Part shown: positions 38,119 to 47,030 of the stretch, piece after piece
Position numbering within the stretch: position 1 is the stretch's first letter
How the letters are laid out: each line of letters starts with the position of its first letter
Origin: Janthinobacterium sp. TB1-E2
Lineage (GTDB): Bacteria > Pseudomonadota > Gammaproteobacteria > Burkholderiales > Burkholderiaceae_D
Assembly (NCBI RefSeq): GCF_036885605.1
Contig: NZ_CP142523.1
Coordinates: 3,906,001 to 3,970,000, forward strand
Length of the DNA: 64,000 bases
Direction: 5' to 3'
Position numbers and translations under genes: made by a program
The notes under the pieces: model-generated
The model's database searches: none
What the model saw: the letters and a program-made list of their open reading frames with translations, nothing else
What the model was told of the DNA's origin: nothing

Positions 38119-38823
38119 ATGGACCAACTGAAAGAGGCAGTCGCCGCAGCATTTGACAAGGTAGTCGCGTCCGGGGCCATCGAGGAAGCTATACAAAAGC
38201 AGATCGGCGCGGCCGTCACCGCCGGCATCATCGAGCACCTGCGCGATTACAGCGACTTCGGCAAAGCGCTCAAGGCCAAGATTGGCACCCTGATCGAAGT
38301 CGACCTGGACACGTTAGACCTGCCGTCGTACCGCCAATTGGTGGGCGACGTCATCAAGAAGCGCGTCGGCGCAGTCATGTCCACTGAATTCACCGAGAAG
38401 CTGGACAAAGATATTGCCGAGATGCTGGCGCCAGCGCCGGCCACGATCACTCTGCAAGAGCTGCTGGATGAATTCATCGAAAGCAAGAAAGACGCGTGGA
38501 ACGCACACCAACTGCATGGCGAAAAATTCACGCTGAACATCAACCGTAGCGACCGGCACGACGGCTACATCGATATCTCGATCGATGAAGACCCTGATCA
38601 GGAACGGCATACCTCTTGCGCAGTCCATTTGCGGATTCGTGGCGACGGCGAGGTGTGGGGCCTGAGCCTGGCTGGGGACGATATCAAAAACAAGATTTTC
38701 GTCGGCCCGCTCTTCAATTTTGAAAAGCGGCTGTTCCAGATGTACACGGCCAAGACGCGCCTGATCATCGACGCGGACGCGGAAGCCGAGGACTTCGACA
38801 CCACATTCCCTTACAACGATTAA
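38119..38823 (+). CDS. Phage early protein, function unknown
   Basis: 234 aa. A helical N-terminal half ([59 protein letters not shown]) is followed by a beta-rich C-terminal half ([40 protein letters not shown]). Acidic. Preceded by GAGGAAG. No family recognised. Confidence 0.6.
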   Translation: MDQLKEAVAAAFDKVVASGAIEEAIQKQIGAAVTAGIIEHLRDYSDFGKALKAKIGTLIEVDLDTLDLPSYRQLVGDVIKKRVGAVMSTEFTEKLDKDIAEMLAPAPATITLQELLDEFIESKKDAWNAHQLHGEKFTLNINRSDRHDGYIDISIDEDPDQERHTSCAVHLRIRGDGEVWGLSLAGDDIKNKIFVGPLFNFEKRLFQMYTAKTRLIIDADAEAEDFDTTFPYND

Positions 38824-38836
38824 GCGAGCAGCCGCC

Positions 38837-40066
38837 ATGTTTTTCAAAAACCTCCAGATTTACCGCCTTCCCACCCGTTGGGCCATGACGGCCGCCGTGC
38901 TCGAGCAGGCGCTGGCGCCGCAGCAGTTCACGCCCGCCACCAGCATGGACTTGGTGCGCCAGGGCTGGGCCGCGCCACGCGGCGCCGATCAGCCGCTCGT
39001 GCACGCCGTCGGCAGCCAGTTCCTGCTGCAGCTGAAAACCGAGAAGAAGCTGCTGCCGTCGACCGTGATCAACCAAGTGGCCGCCGCCCGCGCGCTGGAA
39101 ATGGAAGAAGCCCAGGGCTTCGCGCCCGGCAAGAAGGCCATGAAGGAATTGAAGGAGCGCGTCACCGACGAGCTGCTGCCGCGCGCGTTCGCCATTCTCA
39201 GCACCACGGCCGTGTGGATCGATCCGGTGAATGGCTGGCTTGTGGTGGATGCGGCCAGCCCGGCCAAGGCGGATGAAGTGATCAAACTGCTGCTGAAATC
39301 CGTCGACAAGCTGCCGCTGGAAAGCCTGCGCGTTCAGCGCTCGCCGGTCGGCGCCATGACGGAATGGCTGCAAGCGGACGAATCCCCGGCAGGCTTCACG
39401 GTCGACCAGGATGCGATCATGCGCGCCACCGGCGAAAGCAAGGCGCAGGTGGCGTACAAGCGCCACACCCTGGAAGCGGACGATATCCGCCGCCACATTG
39501 CCGCCGGCAAGCAGTGCACGCGCCTGGCCATGACCTGGAGCGACAAAATCAGCTTCGTGCTGGACGAGAGCCTGGCCATCAAGAGCGTCAAGGCGCTGGA
39601 CGTGATCACGGAGCGGGAATCGGGCACGAAAAATAATGAAGAGCGCTTCGACAGCGATTTTGCCCTGATGACGGGCGAGCTGGCCAAGATGCTGGTCGAC
39701 CTGGTCGATGCGCTGGGCGGTGAAGTGGACGCCGTGGCGCCAGCGGCGCGCCCAGCCGTTGACGCGGCGCCGGCCAAAGGCCACGAACCAGTGCGCGAGC
39801 AACGCGTGGTGCTGGAGTTGAATGGCCAGGCGCCCGGCACCGTCCCGCCTGGAGACGGCAGCGCAAGCGATCCGCTGTACGACCAGGCCGTCGAGGTCGT
39901 ACGCACACATCGCCGCGCATCTGTATCACTGGTGCAGCGCCACTTACGTATCGGCTTCAACCGGGCCGGCAACCTGCTGGAAGCAATGGAGACGCTGGGC
40001 GTGGTGAGCGGCATGGCGTCGAATGGCAATCGCACGGTACTGGCTGCTCCAGGAGCGACAGCATGA
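38837..40066 (+). CDS. rdgC: RdgC-like protein fused to an FtsK-gamma winged helix
   Basis: 409 aa. Residues 1-~300 are Rdg[61 protein letters not shown] and [20 protein letters not shown]. RdgC is a ring-shaped DNA-binding protein that modulates RecA. After a Pro/Ala linker, residues ~345-405 ([56 protein letters not shown]) match the gamma domain of FtsK, which reads KOPS sites and contacts XerD. This fusion is unusual. It overlaps the next gene by four bases. Confidence 0.88.
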   Translation: MFFKNLQIYRLPTRWAMTAAVLEQALAPQQFTPATSMDLVRQGWAAPRGADQPLVHAVGSQFLLQLKTEKKLLPSTVINQVAAARALEMEEAQGFAPGKKAMKELKERVTDELLPRAFAILSTTAVWIDPVNGWLVVDAASPAKADEVIKLLLKSVDKLPLESLRVQRSPVGAMTEWLQADESPAGFTVDQDAIMRATGESKAQVAYKRHTLEADDIRRHIAAGKQCTRLAMTWSDKISFVLDESLAIKSVKALDVITERESGTKNNEERFDSDFALMTGELAKMLVDLVDALGGEVDAVAPAARPAVDAAPAKGHEPVREQRVVLELNGQAPGTVPPGDGSASDPLYDQAVEVVRTHRRASVSLVQRHLRIGFNRAGNLLEAMETLGVVSGMASNGNRTVLAAPGATA

Positions 40067-40470
40067 GCGCAATATCACGCACGCCAGGACTGCTCACTCT
40101 GGGCAAATTTGCGTCAGCACATGGTGGTCCGCTAATGGAATACGCGAACGGCTCGGCCCAGCAACAGGTCTTCGCCGCGATGCCGATGGAAGGGTTTGAC
40201 CATCAGGCCAACGCGCAGCGCCTGGTCGCCTGCTGGAACGCACTCGACGGCCTGTCCGACGAAGCGCTTGACGGCGGCTGGAACGCGCGCAGCATGAGTG
40301 CTTACGCCAAGGGCCTGGAAGAAAAGCTTGCCGCAGCACGGGTGCTGCTGGCCGAAGTGGTGAGACCGCACGATGATCACGTCAAGGCAGTTCAAGCCTC
40401 CGGCGAGCAGCCTACCGTTAATCCGCTGGCCATCCGGATTCACGACTTACTGAAAGGAGGTCCGACGTGA
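40063..40470 (+). CDS. Phage early protein, function unknown
   Basis: 135 aa. [40 protein letters not shown] and [20 protein letters not shown]. Helical and soluble, resembling the small proteins with A-x-R-L-V-A-C-W-N that are frequent in phage early operons. Coupled to rdgC and to the next gene. Confidence 0.55.
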   Translation: MSAISRTPGLLTLGKFASAHGGPLMEYANGSAQQQVFAAMPMEGFDHQANAQRLVACWNALDGLSDEALDGGWNARSMSAYAKGLEEKLAAARVLLAEVVRPHDDHVKAVQASGEQPTVNPLAIRIHDLLKGGPT

Positions 40471-41183
40471 AAGAGCACCCCATCCTCATGAACGGCGCCA
40501 TGGTGCGTGCCCTGCTCGACGGCAGCAAGACGCAGACGCGGCGGATCATGAAGCCGCAGCCAGAACCAGTACCGCATCGCCCGGGCGATTACCAGTGGCC
40601 TTGCAACGCGTTCCAGTCGATGGTGAGCGTAGCGGATACGCGCGCGCCTGGCGCCCACGGCATGGCTGGCGACGCATGCCCGCACGGCGCGCATCGCGAT
40701 CAAATCTGGGTGCGCGAAACCTTCTTTGCCTACGGCCGCTGGGTAACTCGCTACAGCAAGAAGAAGGGCCGCGACGAATGGCACTTCATCGACATGACGG
40801 CCGAATGCGACCGCACGTACCAGTACGATGCCGATTTCCCGGGAGTGCCGCTGGCAGCCGGGCGCGGCGGCGCGCTGCCCGGCTGGTACATGCGCCCCTC
40901 TATTTTCATGCCTCGCGCGGCCTGTCGGATCCTGCTGGAGATCATATCGGTGCGCGTCGAGCGCCTGCAGGATATCAGCGACGCCGACATTGTGGCCGAG
41001 GGCATCGACATGGATGCGCTGGCTGAGGCGCAGGACCGCTACGACATCGTGTGCAAAGGATCTGGCGCCAGTGGGCGCGCAACCGAGCGCACGGCCTGGC
41101 GCGACCTTTGGGAGTCGACCGGCGGCGACTGGGATGCCAATCCGTGGTGCTGGGCGATCACATTCAAGCGGGTGACGCCATGA
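40467..41183 (+). CDS. ASCH-like phage protein (GTG start)
   Basis: 238 aa from GTG 40467, with AAAGGAGG upstream. [20 protein letters not shown] then KTQTRRIMKPQPE, GDQIWVRETF-type strand (HRDQIWVRETFFAYGRW), RPSIFMPRAACRILLEIISV and WRDLWESTGGDWDANPWCWA-ITF are typical of the ASCH-like morphogenetic/phage protein family. ASCH domains bind RNA or modified nucleotides; the role in this phage is unknown. Confidence 0.75.
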   Translation: MKEHPILMNGAMVRALLDGSKTQTRRIMKPQPEPVPHRPGDYQWPCNAFQSMVSVADTRAPGAHGMAGDACPHGAHRDQIWVRETFFAYGRWVTRYSKKKGRDEWHFIDMTAECDRTYQYDADFPGVPLAAGRGGALPGWYMRPSIFMPRAACRILLEIISVRVERLQDISDADIVAEGIDMDALAEAQDRYDIVCKGSGASGRATERTAWRDLWESTGGDWDANPWCWAITFKRVTP

Positions 41184-41590
41184 AGCGCCTGAAGGCTTAC
41201 CAGGTCAGCGACGGCGACGACATGACGGTGATTCGCTACGCCACCAGTAGCGCGGCGGCGCGCCGGGAAGGCGGCAATGAAATCGGCTGCGAGTGGGATG
41301 GCGTCGATTCATGCGTGCGCAAACCGGAATACGACCAGTATGCGCCTGGCCCTGTGCCGGCCCAGGCGCTGATCGAAGCCGGGTGGCGGTTCGAATGCCG
41401 CCGCCACGGCTGCGGCAACTGGGCAAATCGGGACACGGAAGAATTGACGCTCAGCACTGCCGGCGATCCGTATTGCTGCGAAGCCTGCATGGCCCGCCAC
41501 TTCGCCCGGCAGCGCGCGAATGCGGCGGCGGGCGCGGCACTGCAAGAACTGGTCGAGGCCAAGCTGCCAAGTTGCCAAGTTGCCATGTGA
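41180..41590 (+). CDS. Cysteine-rich small phage protein
   Basis: 136 aa from ATG 41180 (ATGA overlap). MKRLKAYQVSDGDDMTVIRY and a C-terminal zinc-finger-like part: FECRRHGCGNWANRDT then DPYCCEACMARHFARQ (CxxxxxxC...CCxxCxxxH). Proteins with this pattern are common next to ASCH-like genes in prophages. Role unknown. Confidence 0.6.
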   Translation: MKRLKAYQVSDGDDMTVIRYATSSAAARREGGNEIGCEWDGVDSCVRKPEYDQYAPGPVPAQALIEAGWRFECRRHGCGNWANRDTEELTLSTAGDPYCCEACMARHFARQRANAAAGAALQELVEAKLPSCQVAM

Positions 41591-41799
41591 CCGAGGTGTA
41601 CGTCTATGGGTGGCACTTGGAGGCGGCATATGGAGGCGGCATGCGGGCTTATATCGACTTCAGCTTTCCAGGCGGTCGCTGGCCAGGGCGCTTTGTGTTC
41701 GGAGAGGAAGGCTTCCGCGTGCATGGCGATGACTTGCATGCCTTCCGGGCGCTGTATCCGCCACCTGCCGACGAAGCTGCAACAACGGAGGCGGCATGA
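41587..41799 (+). CDS. 70-aa small phage protein (GTG start)
   Basis: GTG 41587 overlaps the preceding stop (GTGA). VYVYGWHLEAAYGGGMRAYI then DFSFPGGRWPGRFVFGEEGF and LHAFRALYPPPADEA. Beta-rich mini-domain. Unknown function. Confidence 0.5.
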   Translation: MTEVYVYGWHLEAAYGGGMRAYIDFSFPGGRWPGRFVFGEEGFRVHGDDLHAFRALYPPPADEAATTEAA

Positions 41800-41918
41800 C
41801 CGACAACGACGAAGTGCCGAACAGCGAGCGCAGCCCCAGCGCCGCGCGCGTGGCGGCGGCCCTGATCCTTATTTACGTGGCAGCGACCCTGGCGGGCGTC
41901 TTGGCTACGACAACCTGA
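41796..41918 (+). CDS. 40-aa single-span membrane peptide
   Basis: MTDNDEVPNSERSPSAARVA then a hydrophobic run ALILIYVAATLAGVLATTT. One transmembrane helix at ~19-38 with an acidic N-terminus. ATGA overlap with the previous gene. Unknown. Confidence 0.5.
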   Translation: MTDNDEVPNSERSPSAARVAAALILIYVAATLAGVLATTT

Positions 41919-41927
41919 AAGGTGAAT

Positions 41928-42254
41928 GTGAAAAAGATAATTGAATGGGCGCCGGTCGTGCGCGATGCCGAAGGATGGTATAGGCATCCAGATATGCCGG
42001 AGTTCGATGAAGATCAAGAGGAGGAATATCGCGCGTGGCTCGCTGCCCAGGGCCTGGACACTACCTACTCTAGCCTGGAATCCGAGGATGATACGCATCC
42101 AGCCCATATCGCCTACTTCGGCCAGGCAGGAACGGACGTCTCCGACTGGAACCCGGCGCCGCCTGCCGGTGATGGCTGGTTCACGCTGTCCATTCACGAC
42201 TCCGAAGATGGCCCGTACTGGGTATGGGGCCGTCGCGAGCAGGCGGCGCAATGA
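41928..42254 (+). CDS. 108-aa acidic phage protein (GTG start)
   Basis: GTG 41928 is chosen because AGGTGA lies just upstream; an in-frame GTG two codons earlier is also possible. MKKIIEWAPVVRDAEGWYRH, DEDQEEEYRAWLAAQGLDTT and GDGWFTLSIHDSEDGPYWVW. Acidic, aromatic-rich. Unknown function. Confidence 0.55.
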   Translation: MKKIIEWAPVVRDAEGWYRHPDMPEFDEDQEEEYRAWLAAQGLDTTYSSLESEDDTHPAHIAYFGQAGTDVSDWNPAPPAGDGWFTLSIHDSEDGPYWVWGRREQAAQ

Positions 42255-42493
42255 GCAGCCGCAACCTAGCGCCAGCGCCGGAGACCCCGGCCGAGGCGGC
42301 ATACAAGCTGGACCGGGCCGTGCTGCGCGCGATCCACACCTGCCAGACAGTGCTGTTCGAGGGTAAGCAGCACCACTTGCGCGGCATGAGCACCCAAGTG
42401 CTTGGTGGCGGCGTGTCTTCCGTGATTTACCTGATGGGTGACGCGACACCGCGCCAGCCCAGCGAGATAACCTTTTTGGAGCATGCAGAATGA
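42251..42493 (+). CDS. 80-aa small phage protein
   Basis: MSSRNLAPAPETPAEAAYKL, RAIHTCQTVLFEGKQHHLRG then SVIYLMGDATPRQPSEI. ATGA overlaps on both sides. Unknown. Confidence 0.5.
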   Translation: MSSRNLAPAPETPAEAAYKLDRAVLRAIHTCQTVLFEGKQHHLRGMSTQVLGGGVSSVIYLMGDATPRQPSEITFLEHAE

Positions 42494-43494
42494 TCAACAA
42501 CGATAGAAATGACGCGCTGGAGCAAGCTGCGCCCTCTTCGGTCGCCGCAGCGCTGCAACACCTGGCCGTACCGGATGGCTGGAAGTTGGTACCGGTTGAG
42601 CCGACGCCTGAGATCATTGCTGGCGCCGCAATCGCATCCTGGCCAACCGCAACGCTTGCGGACATCGACCTAGCACGCCAAGCGGCGCCGCTCGTCTTGA
42701 TGCGGATGAACATGGCGCCGGGCACGACCGTCAATGCGTTGGCTGGCATGTTGGCGACGATGGCGCCGGCATATCGCGCCATGCTGGCGGCCGCACCGGC
42801 GGCTCCAGCACAAGAGCAGCTGGCGGCGCCCACCGATTCATTCCAGAGCCGCGTGCAGCCCTGGATGATGGCGTGCTTCGGCGCCGAAATCTCAGCCGAT
42901 GGTGCCGAGCGCAATCACCGCTTCCTGGAAGAATCCCTGGAACTGGTGCAGGCGAGCGGCTGCACGGCCAAAGAGGCGCATCAGCTGGTCGACTATGTGT
43001 ACGGCCGCCCGGTCGGCGAGCGCGCACAGGAAGTCGGCGGCGTCATGGTCACGCTGGCCGCCCTGTGCTTGGCACAAGGCCTGGACATGCACGCCGCCGG
43101 CGACACCGAGCTGGCCAGGATCTGGACGAAGGTCGAGGCGATCCGCGCCAAGCAAGCGGCAAAGCCGAAACACTCGCCGCTGCCGGCGCGGCGGCCGGCA
43201 GCGGCGGGAAGCATGGGCCTGGATGATTTGATGACTGCCTGCGAGAGCGCGTACCGAATAGGCCCATATCATGGGTTTGTCGGCTCCCTTAACGCAATCC
43301 GGAACTCTGCCATGCACAAGATTGGAATGGCAGAGGCCGAAGCCGATGAATGCGAGCGCCTGTCTGTAAAAATGAAGGAGCGCGCTGAGAAAGCAGAAGC
43401 CCGCGTGAAGGAGCTGGAGGGCGGCGAACTGGATTGCCCTGCCTGCGGCGGCAGCGGGCATGCCGACGACGACGCGGTCGGGAGCGCGCCATGA
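42490..43494 (+). CDS. MazG-like phage NTP pyrophosphohydrolase-domain protein
   Basis: 334 aa. Residues ~118-230 (FQSRVQPWMMACFGAEISAD, GAERNHRFLEESLELVQASG, GRPVGERAQEVGGVMVTLAA) carry the EExxE-like metal sites of the MazG/all-alpha NTP pyrophosphatase superfamily (FLEESLEL and EVGGV). A C-terminal helical part ends in a zinc-finger-like CPACGGSGH. The N-terminal 110 residues include the common phage segment LAVPDGWKLVPVEPTPEIIA. It could clean up non-canonical nucleotides or act on (p)ppGpp; unproven. Confidence 0.75.
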   Translation: MINNDRNDALEQAAPSSVAAALQHLAVPDGWKLVPVEPTPEIIAGAAIASWPTATLADIDLARQAAPLVLMRMNMAPGTTVNALAGMLATMAPAYRAMLAAAPAAPAQEQLAAPTDSFQSRVQPWMMACFGAEISADGAERNHRFLEESLELVQASGCTAKEAHQLVDYVYGRPVGERAQEVGGVMVTLAALCLAQGLDMHAAGDTELARIWTKVEAIRAKQAAKPKHSPLPARRPAAAGSMGLDDLMTACESAYRIGPYHGFVGSLNAIRNSAMHKIGMAEAEADECERLSVKMKERAEKAEARVKELEGGELDCPACGGSGHADDDAVGSAP

Positions 43495-43850
43495 ACATGA
43501 GCGAAGTCGAGATGCGCCACATTGCCGAACTGGTGGCGGCGCTGGACAAAGCCGCAGGCAAGAAGCCCGTCAGCACATCCGGGGAATTGAACAGGCAGCA
43601 GATCTGCGCCGCACTCGGCGTCAGCGAATCAACGATCCGCCGCCTCGAGCAGGCAGGATTGCCATATACACCGGTCGGCGCGCGGTCCAAGCGCTACGAC
43701 CTTGAAGAATGCAAGAGCTGGTTAAAGGGAAATCAAATATGTCAGTCTGGAAAGACAGCAAGGGTAAACTCCACGTCGGAATCATGGTCGATGGCAAAAG
43801 AATTCACAGAGAGTTGCCGGACGGTTCAACTGCGAGTGATGCCAAGCTGA
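43491..43850 (+). CDS. Excisionase-like MerR/HTH protein overlapping the integrase gene
   Basis: 119 aa from ATG 43491. LNRQQICAALGVSESTIRRL, QAGLPYTPVGARSKRYDLEE and CKSWLK form an excisionase-type winged helix (residues ~35-85). The remaining ~35 residues, after KGNQICQSG, read the beginning of the integrase gene in another frame and look unstructured. The overlap of 112 bases resembles xis-int overlaps of other phages. The tail may be non-functional. Confidence 0.7.
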   Translation: MNMSEVEMRHIAELVAALDKAAGKKPVSTSGELNRQQICAALGVSESTIRRLEQAGLPYTPVGARSKRYDLEECKSWLKGNQICQSGKTARVNSTSESWSMAKEFTESCRTVQLRVMPS

Positions 43851-44743
43851 TCGAGGCTGAGCTCCGTGCGGCAGTGGCGCGCGCGCCGAAGCAAAAGCAA
43901 GTGCACATTCCGGGCGATATACCAATGACAGCAGTTCTCGCGCTGTTTGTCGAGCATTCTCAGACCCTTCGCAGCGCGGATACGGCAAAACACCATGCCA
44001 AGCGACTGGGCGCCTGGGCGGAACGATACAAGGCGAGCCAGGCGCAAGAATTTGCCGACCACGTCATCAAGGACATGAGCAAGCTTATCCCCCACAGGAA
44101 AACCGGAAAGCTGGTGCCCGCCTACGCTCCGGCGACAATCAATAGATCATTGGCGTGCGCAAAAAAAGGCCTCCACCTGGCTTGGCGCCAGCGGCTAATT
44201 CCGGAAAACTACGGCCTACGGATCGAGTCGGTAGCCGTTAACAACAAGCGCGAAGTTTTTCTGACAGTCGAGCAGGTCAAAAAAATTGCTTCGTTTTGTA
44301 CACCTATTGCCCAAGCGGCAATATGGGCAGCACTTCTGACTGGTGCCCGGCGTGGCGAACTGTTCCAGATGGAAAGCTCGCATATTGGCCACGACACTAT
44401 AACGTTCCCTGCAAGCAATACGAAGACGCTGCGCATGCGCGTCATACCAATCATCCCGGCGCTTCGGCCTTGGCTTAAATACTTTCCGCTGGAAATGACA
44501 TTGTACGGAGTGCAATCTTCCTGGCGCCGCGCACGCGTGAAGGCGGGCATGCCGCATGTGAATTTTCACGATCTTCGGCATTCATGCGCCAGCATCATGT
44601 TGGGGCTGGGAGTTGACCTTTACACGATCAGCAAGATTCTGGGTCACGCGAATATACAGACGACTCAGCGCTATGCGCACCTGCAGGTGGATGCGCAGCG
44701 CGAAGCGTTGAATAAGCTATCGCTGTTGGTCGTCGCAAAGTAA
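43739..44743 (+). CDS. int: Tyrosine-recombinase phage integrase
   Basis: 334 aa from ATG 43739 (AAAGGGA upstream). An N-terminal arm-binding part (MSVWKDSKGKLHVGIMVDGK), a core-binding helix bundle, and a catalytic domain with LLTGARRGELFQMESSHIGH (Arg), VNFHDLRHSCASIMLGLGVD (HxxR) and LGHANIQTTQRYAHL (His, catalytic Tyr). It inserts the phage into the adjacent tRNA-Val gene and, with the xis-like protein, excises it. Confidence 0.95.
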   Translation: MSVWKDSKGKLHVGIMVDGKRIHRELPDGSTASDAKLIEAELRAAVARAPKQKQVHIPGDIPMTAVLALFVEHSQTLRSADTAKHHAKRLGAWAERYKASQAQEFADHVIKDMSKLIPHRKTGKLVPAYAPATINRSLACAKKGLHLAWRQRLIPENYGLRIESVAVNNKREVFLTVEQVKKIASFCTPIAQAAIWAALLTGARRGELFQMESSHIGHDTITFPASNTKTLRMRVIPIIPALRPWLKYFPLEMTLYGVQSSWRRARVKAGMPHVNFHDLRHSCASIMLGLGVDLYTISKILGHANIQTTQRYAHLQVDAQREALNKLSLLVVAK

Positions 44744-44771
44744 ATTACACTGAAAAATTACACTCAACAAA

Positions 44772-44799
44772 AAAGCCGACCTTTTTAAAGATCGGCTTT
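44772..44799 (+). terminator. Bidirectional hairpin after the integrase gene
   Basis: AAAGCCGA/TCGGCTTT 8-bp stem with a CCTTTTTAAAGA loop, 28 bases after the integrase stop. The run of A before and T within it allow termination in either direction. Confidence 0.6.
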
Positions 44800-44831
44800 A
44801 CGTGTAAGTGATTGATTTCACCTGATATTCT

Positions 44832-44906
44832 TGGTGGGAAGTGCAAGTTTCGAACTTGCGACCCCTGCAGTGTGAATGCAGTGCTCTACCCCTGAGCTAA
44901 CCTCCC
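44832..44906 (-). tRNA. tRNA-Val (anticodon CAC), likely attachment site
   Basis: Minus-strand cloverleaf: acceptor GGGAGGT/ACTTCCC (one G-U pair), D-arm TAGCTCAGGGGTAGAGCA, anticodon stem CTGCA/TGCAG with loop TTCACAC (anticodon CAC), T-arm GGGGTCGCAAGTTCGAAACT and encoded CCA. It reads valine GUG codons. The 3' end faces the integrase gene, the orientation expected when a phage inserts in the tRNA 3' end and rebuilds it. The 3' half is therefore taken as the right attachment core. Confidence 0.95.
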
Positions 44907-44986
44907 GAAGCGAGGCGAATTATCGCATAGGTGTTGCGGCATCTGCAAGGGCTGGCAAGAGGAAATTTACCTAGCCCCGCTTTTTC

Positions 44987-45703
44987 TCAGGCGGCCGCTG
45001 GCGGCGACGTGACGGCGGTCCAGATGCACTGGCCTTTGGCGGCCTTGTCGAGGCCGGCGATGGTGGCTTCGTGGGCGGCGAGTTCGTCGGCCGTGGCGCT
45101 CTGGAAGATGACTTCGGCCAGGGGCACGATTTCCAGCACGGCGCCGTCGGCGGCCACTTCCACTTCTTCTTCCATGCTCAGGCTGTTTTGCCCGCGCGTC
45201 ATGGCCAGGTAGACGTCGGCCAGCAATTCCGAGTCGAGCAGCGCGCCGTGCAGCTTGCGGTGAGCGTTCGAGACGCCATAGCGGTCGCACAGGGCGTCAA
45301 GCGAGTTGCGCTTGCCCGGATGCATTTCCTTCGCCTGCACCAGGGTGTCGATCACGCCAACCACTTGCTCGTGGACTGGCGGCAGGTTCAGGCGCTTGAA
45401 TTCCGCGTTCAGGAAGCCGATGTCGAACGGGGCGTTGTGGATGATCAGCTCGGCGCCGGCGATGTAGGCACGGAACTCGTCGGCGATTTCCGCGAATTTC
45501 GGTTTGTCGCTGAGGAATTCCGTCGTCAATCCGTGGACGGCCAACGCGCCCTCTTCCGAGTCGCGCTCGGGATTGATGTAATGGTGGAAATTATTCCCCG
45601 TCAACATGCGGTTGTTCAGCTCGACCGCCCCGATCTCCAGGATGCGGTCGCCCGTACGCGGGTTCAGGCCGGTGGTTTCAGTATCGAGAACAATTTGACG
45701 CAT
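44987..45703 (-). CDS. dnaQ: DNA polymerase III epsilon subunit (proofreading exonuclease)
   Basis: 238 aa. Exo I VLDTETTGLNPRTGDRILEI, Exo II IHNAPFDIGFLNAEF and Exo III-epsilon RKLHGALLDSELLADVYLAM carry the DEDDh residues (Asp, Glu, Asp, His, Asp). It removes mismatched bases during replication as part of the core polymerase. The C-terminal ~55 residues (the polymerase-binding tail, ending ...VTSPPAAA) differ between species. It follows rnhA in the same direction. Confidence 0.97.
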   Translation of the reverse strand: MRQIVLDTETTGLNPRTGDRILEIGAVELNNRMLTGNNFHHYINPERDSEEGALAVHGLTTEFLSDKPKFAEIADEFRAYIAGAELIIHNAPFDIGFLNAEFKRLNLPPVHEQVVGVIDTLVQAKEMHPGKRNSLDALCDRYGVSNAHRKLHGALLDSELLADVYLAMTRGQNSLSMEEEVEVAADGAVLEIVPLAEVIFQSATADELAAHEATIAGLDKAAKGQCIWTAVTSPPAAA

Positions 45704-45733
45704 GGTGAATTCAGTCTTAAAAGCAAAAAGCGA

Positions 45734-45761
45734 AGGGCACAGTATAGCAAACCTGTGCCCT
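45734..45761 (-). terminator. Hairpin between rnhA and dnaQ
   Basis: AGGGCACAG/CTGTGCCCT 9-bp stem with a ten-base loop; on the minus strand it is followed by TTCGCTTTTTGCTTTT. It may end rnhA transcripts and so separate them from dnaQ. Confidence 0.6.
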
Positions 45762-45804
45762 CCGGTTACGTCCCGCCCGCTGCTGCAGGGCAGAAATTTA
45801 GTTC

Positions 45805-46242
45805 TCAGGCACGTACCGTTTCCACGCCCAAGTTGGCCAGTTGATCGGCCCGCTCGTTGCCCGGATGGCCATTATGGCCGCGCACCCAGCGCCATTCCAC
45901 TTCGTGCACGGCCTGGGCGATGTCGAGCGCCTGCCACAGGTCGACGTTTTTCACGGGCGCCTTGGCCGCCGTTTTCCAGCCGCGCGCCTTCCAGCCGTGG
46001 ATCCATTCGCTGATGCCCTTCTGGACATACTGGCTATCGGTATACAACACCACCTGGCACGGACGTTTGAGCGCCGTCAAGGCTTCGATCACGGCTTTCA
46101 ATTCCATGCGGTTATTCGTCGTATTCAGTTCCCCGCCATAAATTTCTTTCTTGGCGCCATCGGCCACCATCAGCGCACCCCAACCGCCTGTGCCGGGGTT
46201 GCCCTTGCATGCGCCATCGGCGTAAATCTCAACCTTATCCAT
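45805..46242 (-). CDS. rnhA: Ribonuclease HI
   Basis: 145 aa. [20 protein letters not shown] (Asp), [20 protein letters not shown] (Glu), [20 protein letters not shown] (Asp) and [20 protein letters not shown] (His, Asp) give the full catalytic set. It degrades RNA in RNA-DNA hybrids. The start overlaps the methyltransferase stop by eight bases. Confidence 0.98.
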   Translation of the reverse strand: MDKVEIYADGACKGNPGTGGWGALMVADGAKKEIYGGELNTTNNRMELKAVIEALTALKRPCQVVLYTDSQYVQKGISEWIHGWKARGWKTAAKAPVKNVDLWQALDIAQAVHEVEWRWVRGHNGHPGNERADQLANLGVETVRA

Positions 46243-47011
46243 CTTGCTGTTCCCGCCTTTTATTCGTGACCGGTGCGCCTGCGGGCGCCGTCGCCGGTTT
46301 CTTGGTCCACGCCGGACCGATCAAACGCATCCCTTTGACGCGCTTGATCGCCTGCACTATATACACTGCGCCCAGATATGGCCACCAGCGCGCACCCGCC
46401 TTGTCCATGAAAGCGTTACGGCGCAGCCATTTTTCTGTCCTGCAGGCAGGTGCGTAGCAGCCGAAGTAGCTTTGACTGACGCCCATGTTGAGCAATTTTA
46501 ACCAGTCTTTCATGCGCGGCATAGAGATCAGCTCGCCGGCTTGCGGCAGGTAGTGGCGCCCCGTGACCCGCCCCACCCCCTGGCGCATGCCCCACAGGCT
46601 GGCCGGATTGAAGCCGCAGACGATCACTCTCCCTTCCGGGATCAGCACGCGCTCGACTTCGCGCAAGACCTGGTGCGGCTCGGCGGCAAATTCGAGTACG
46701 TGCGGCAAGACCACCAGGTCCAGGCTTTGCGAATCGAACGGCAACTCATCGAAGGCCGACACGAGGGTCAGGCGCTTCTCTTGCGGCGGACGCGGAGGCA
46801 GGCGCGCATCGAGCAGCCATTTGTTCGGCATGCGGTTGGCGGCCAGCGCGTCGAGCTGGGGCAAGCCGATCTGCACGGCATTAAAACCGAAGATATCGAC
46901 GGTCAGGCTGTCGAGGCATTGCTGCTCCCAGGCGCGCACGTACAGACCGGCCGGCGTCTGCAGCCAGCCGTCAAGCGCTATAATGGATTTTTCGGATGCC
47001 ACACTGTCCAT
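46235..47011 (-). CDS. Class I SAM-dependent methyltransferase next to rnhA
   Basis: 258 aa. [40 protein letters not shown] and [20 protein letters not shown] cover the SAM-binding fold; the usual glycine loop near residue 40 is degenerate (the segment [18 protein letters not shown] replaces E/DxGxGxG). Proteins like this are conserved upstream of rnhA-dnaQ and are divergent from gloB in many beta-proteobacteria. Substrate unknown. Confidence 0.75.
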   Translation of the reverse strand: MDSVASEKSIIALDGWLQTPAGLYVRAWEQQCLDSLTVDIFGFNAVQIGLPQLDALAANRMPNKWLLDARLPPRPPQEKRLTLVSAFDELPFDSQSLDLVVLPHVLEFAAEPHQVLREVERVLIPEGRVIVCGFNPASLWGMRQGVGRVTGRHYLPQAGELISMPRMKDWLKLLNMGVSQSYFGCYAPACRTEKWLRRNAFMDKAGARWWPYLGAVYIVQAIKRVKGMRLIGPAWTKKPATAPAGAPVTNKRREQQDG

Positions 47012-47030
47012 TCAGTTTTCTCTTTTGCTC

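Larger units (their letters stand above)
1..44880. mobile_element. Prophage (right-hand part), lambdoid layout, integrated at tRNA-Val
   Basis: Contiguous phage modules fill this span: leftward late genes, leftward cro/replication operon, rightward cI operon, and rightward recombination operon ending in xis-like and integrase genes. The integrase stops 88 bases from the 3' end of a tRNA-Val gene, the usual target type for tyrosine integrases, so the right attachment site is inferred to lie within the tRNA 3' half. The left attachment site and the tail and lysis genes are outside the window. No gene in the head, replication or integration modules is obviously broken, so the element could be functional; this cannot be decided from part of it. 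Confidence 0.95.

Noticed and set aside
1-44880. CRISPR arrays, transposase genes or insertion-sequence ends in the prophage
   Set aside because: No regular spaced repeats and no transposase or IS inverted-repeat pattern were seen.
1-44880. Holin, endolysin and spanin genes
   Set aside because: No lysozyme, amidase or Rz-like sequence is recognisable in the window; these genes probably lie to the left.
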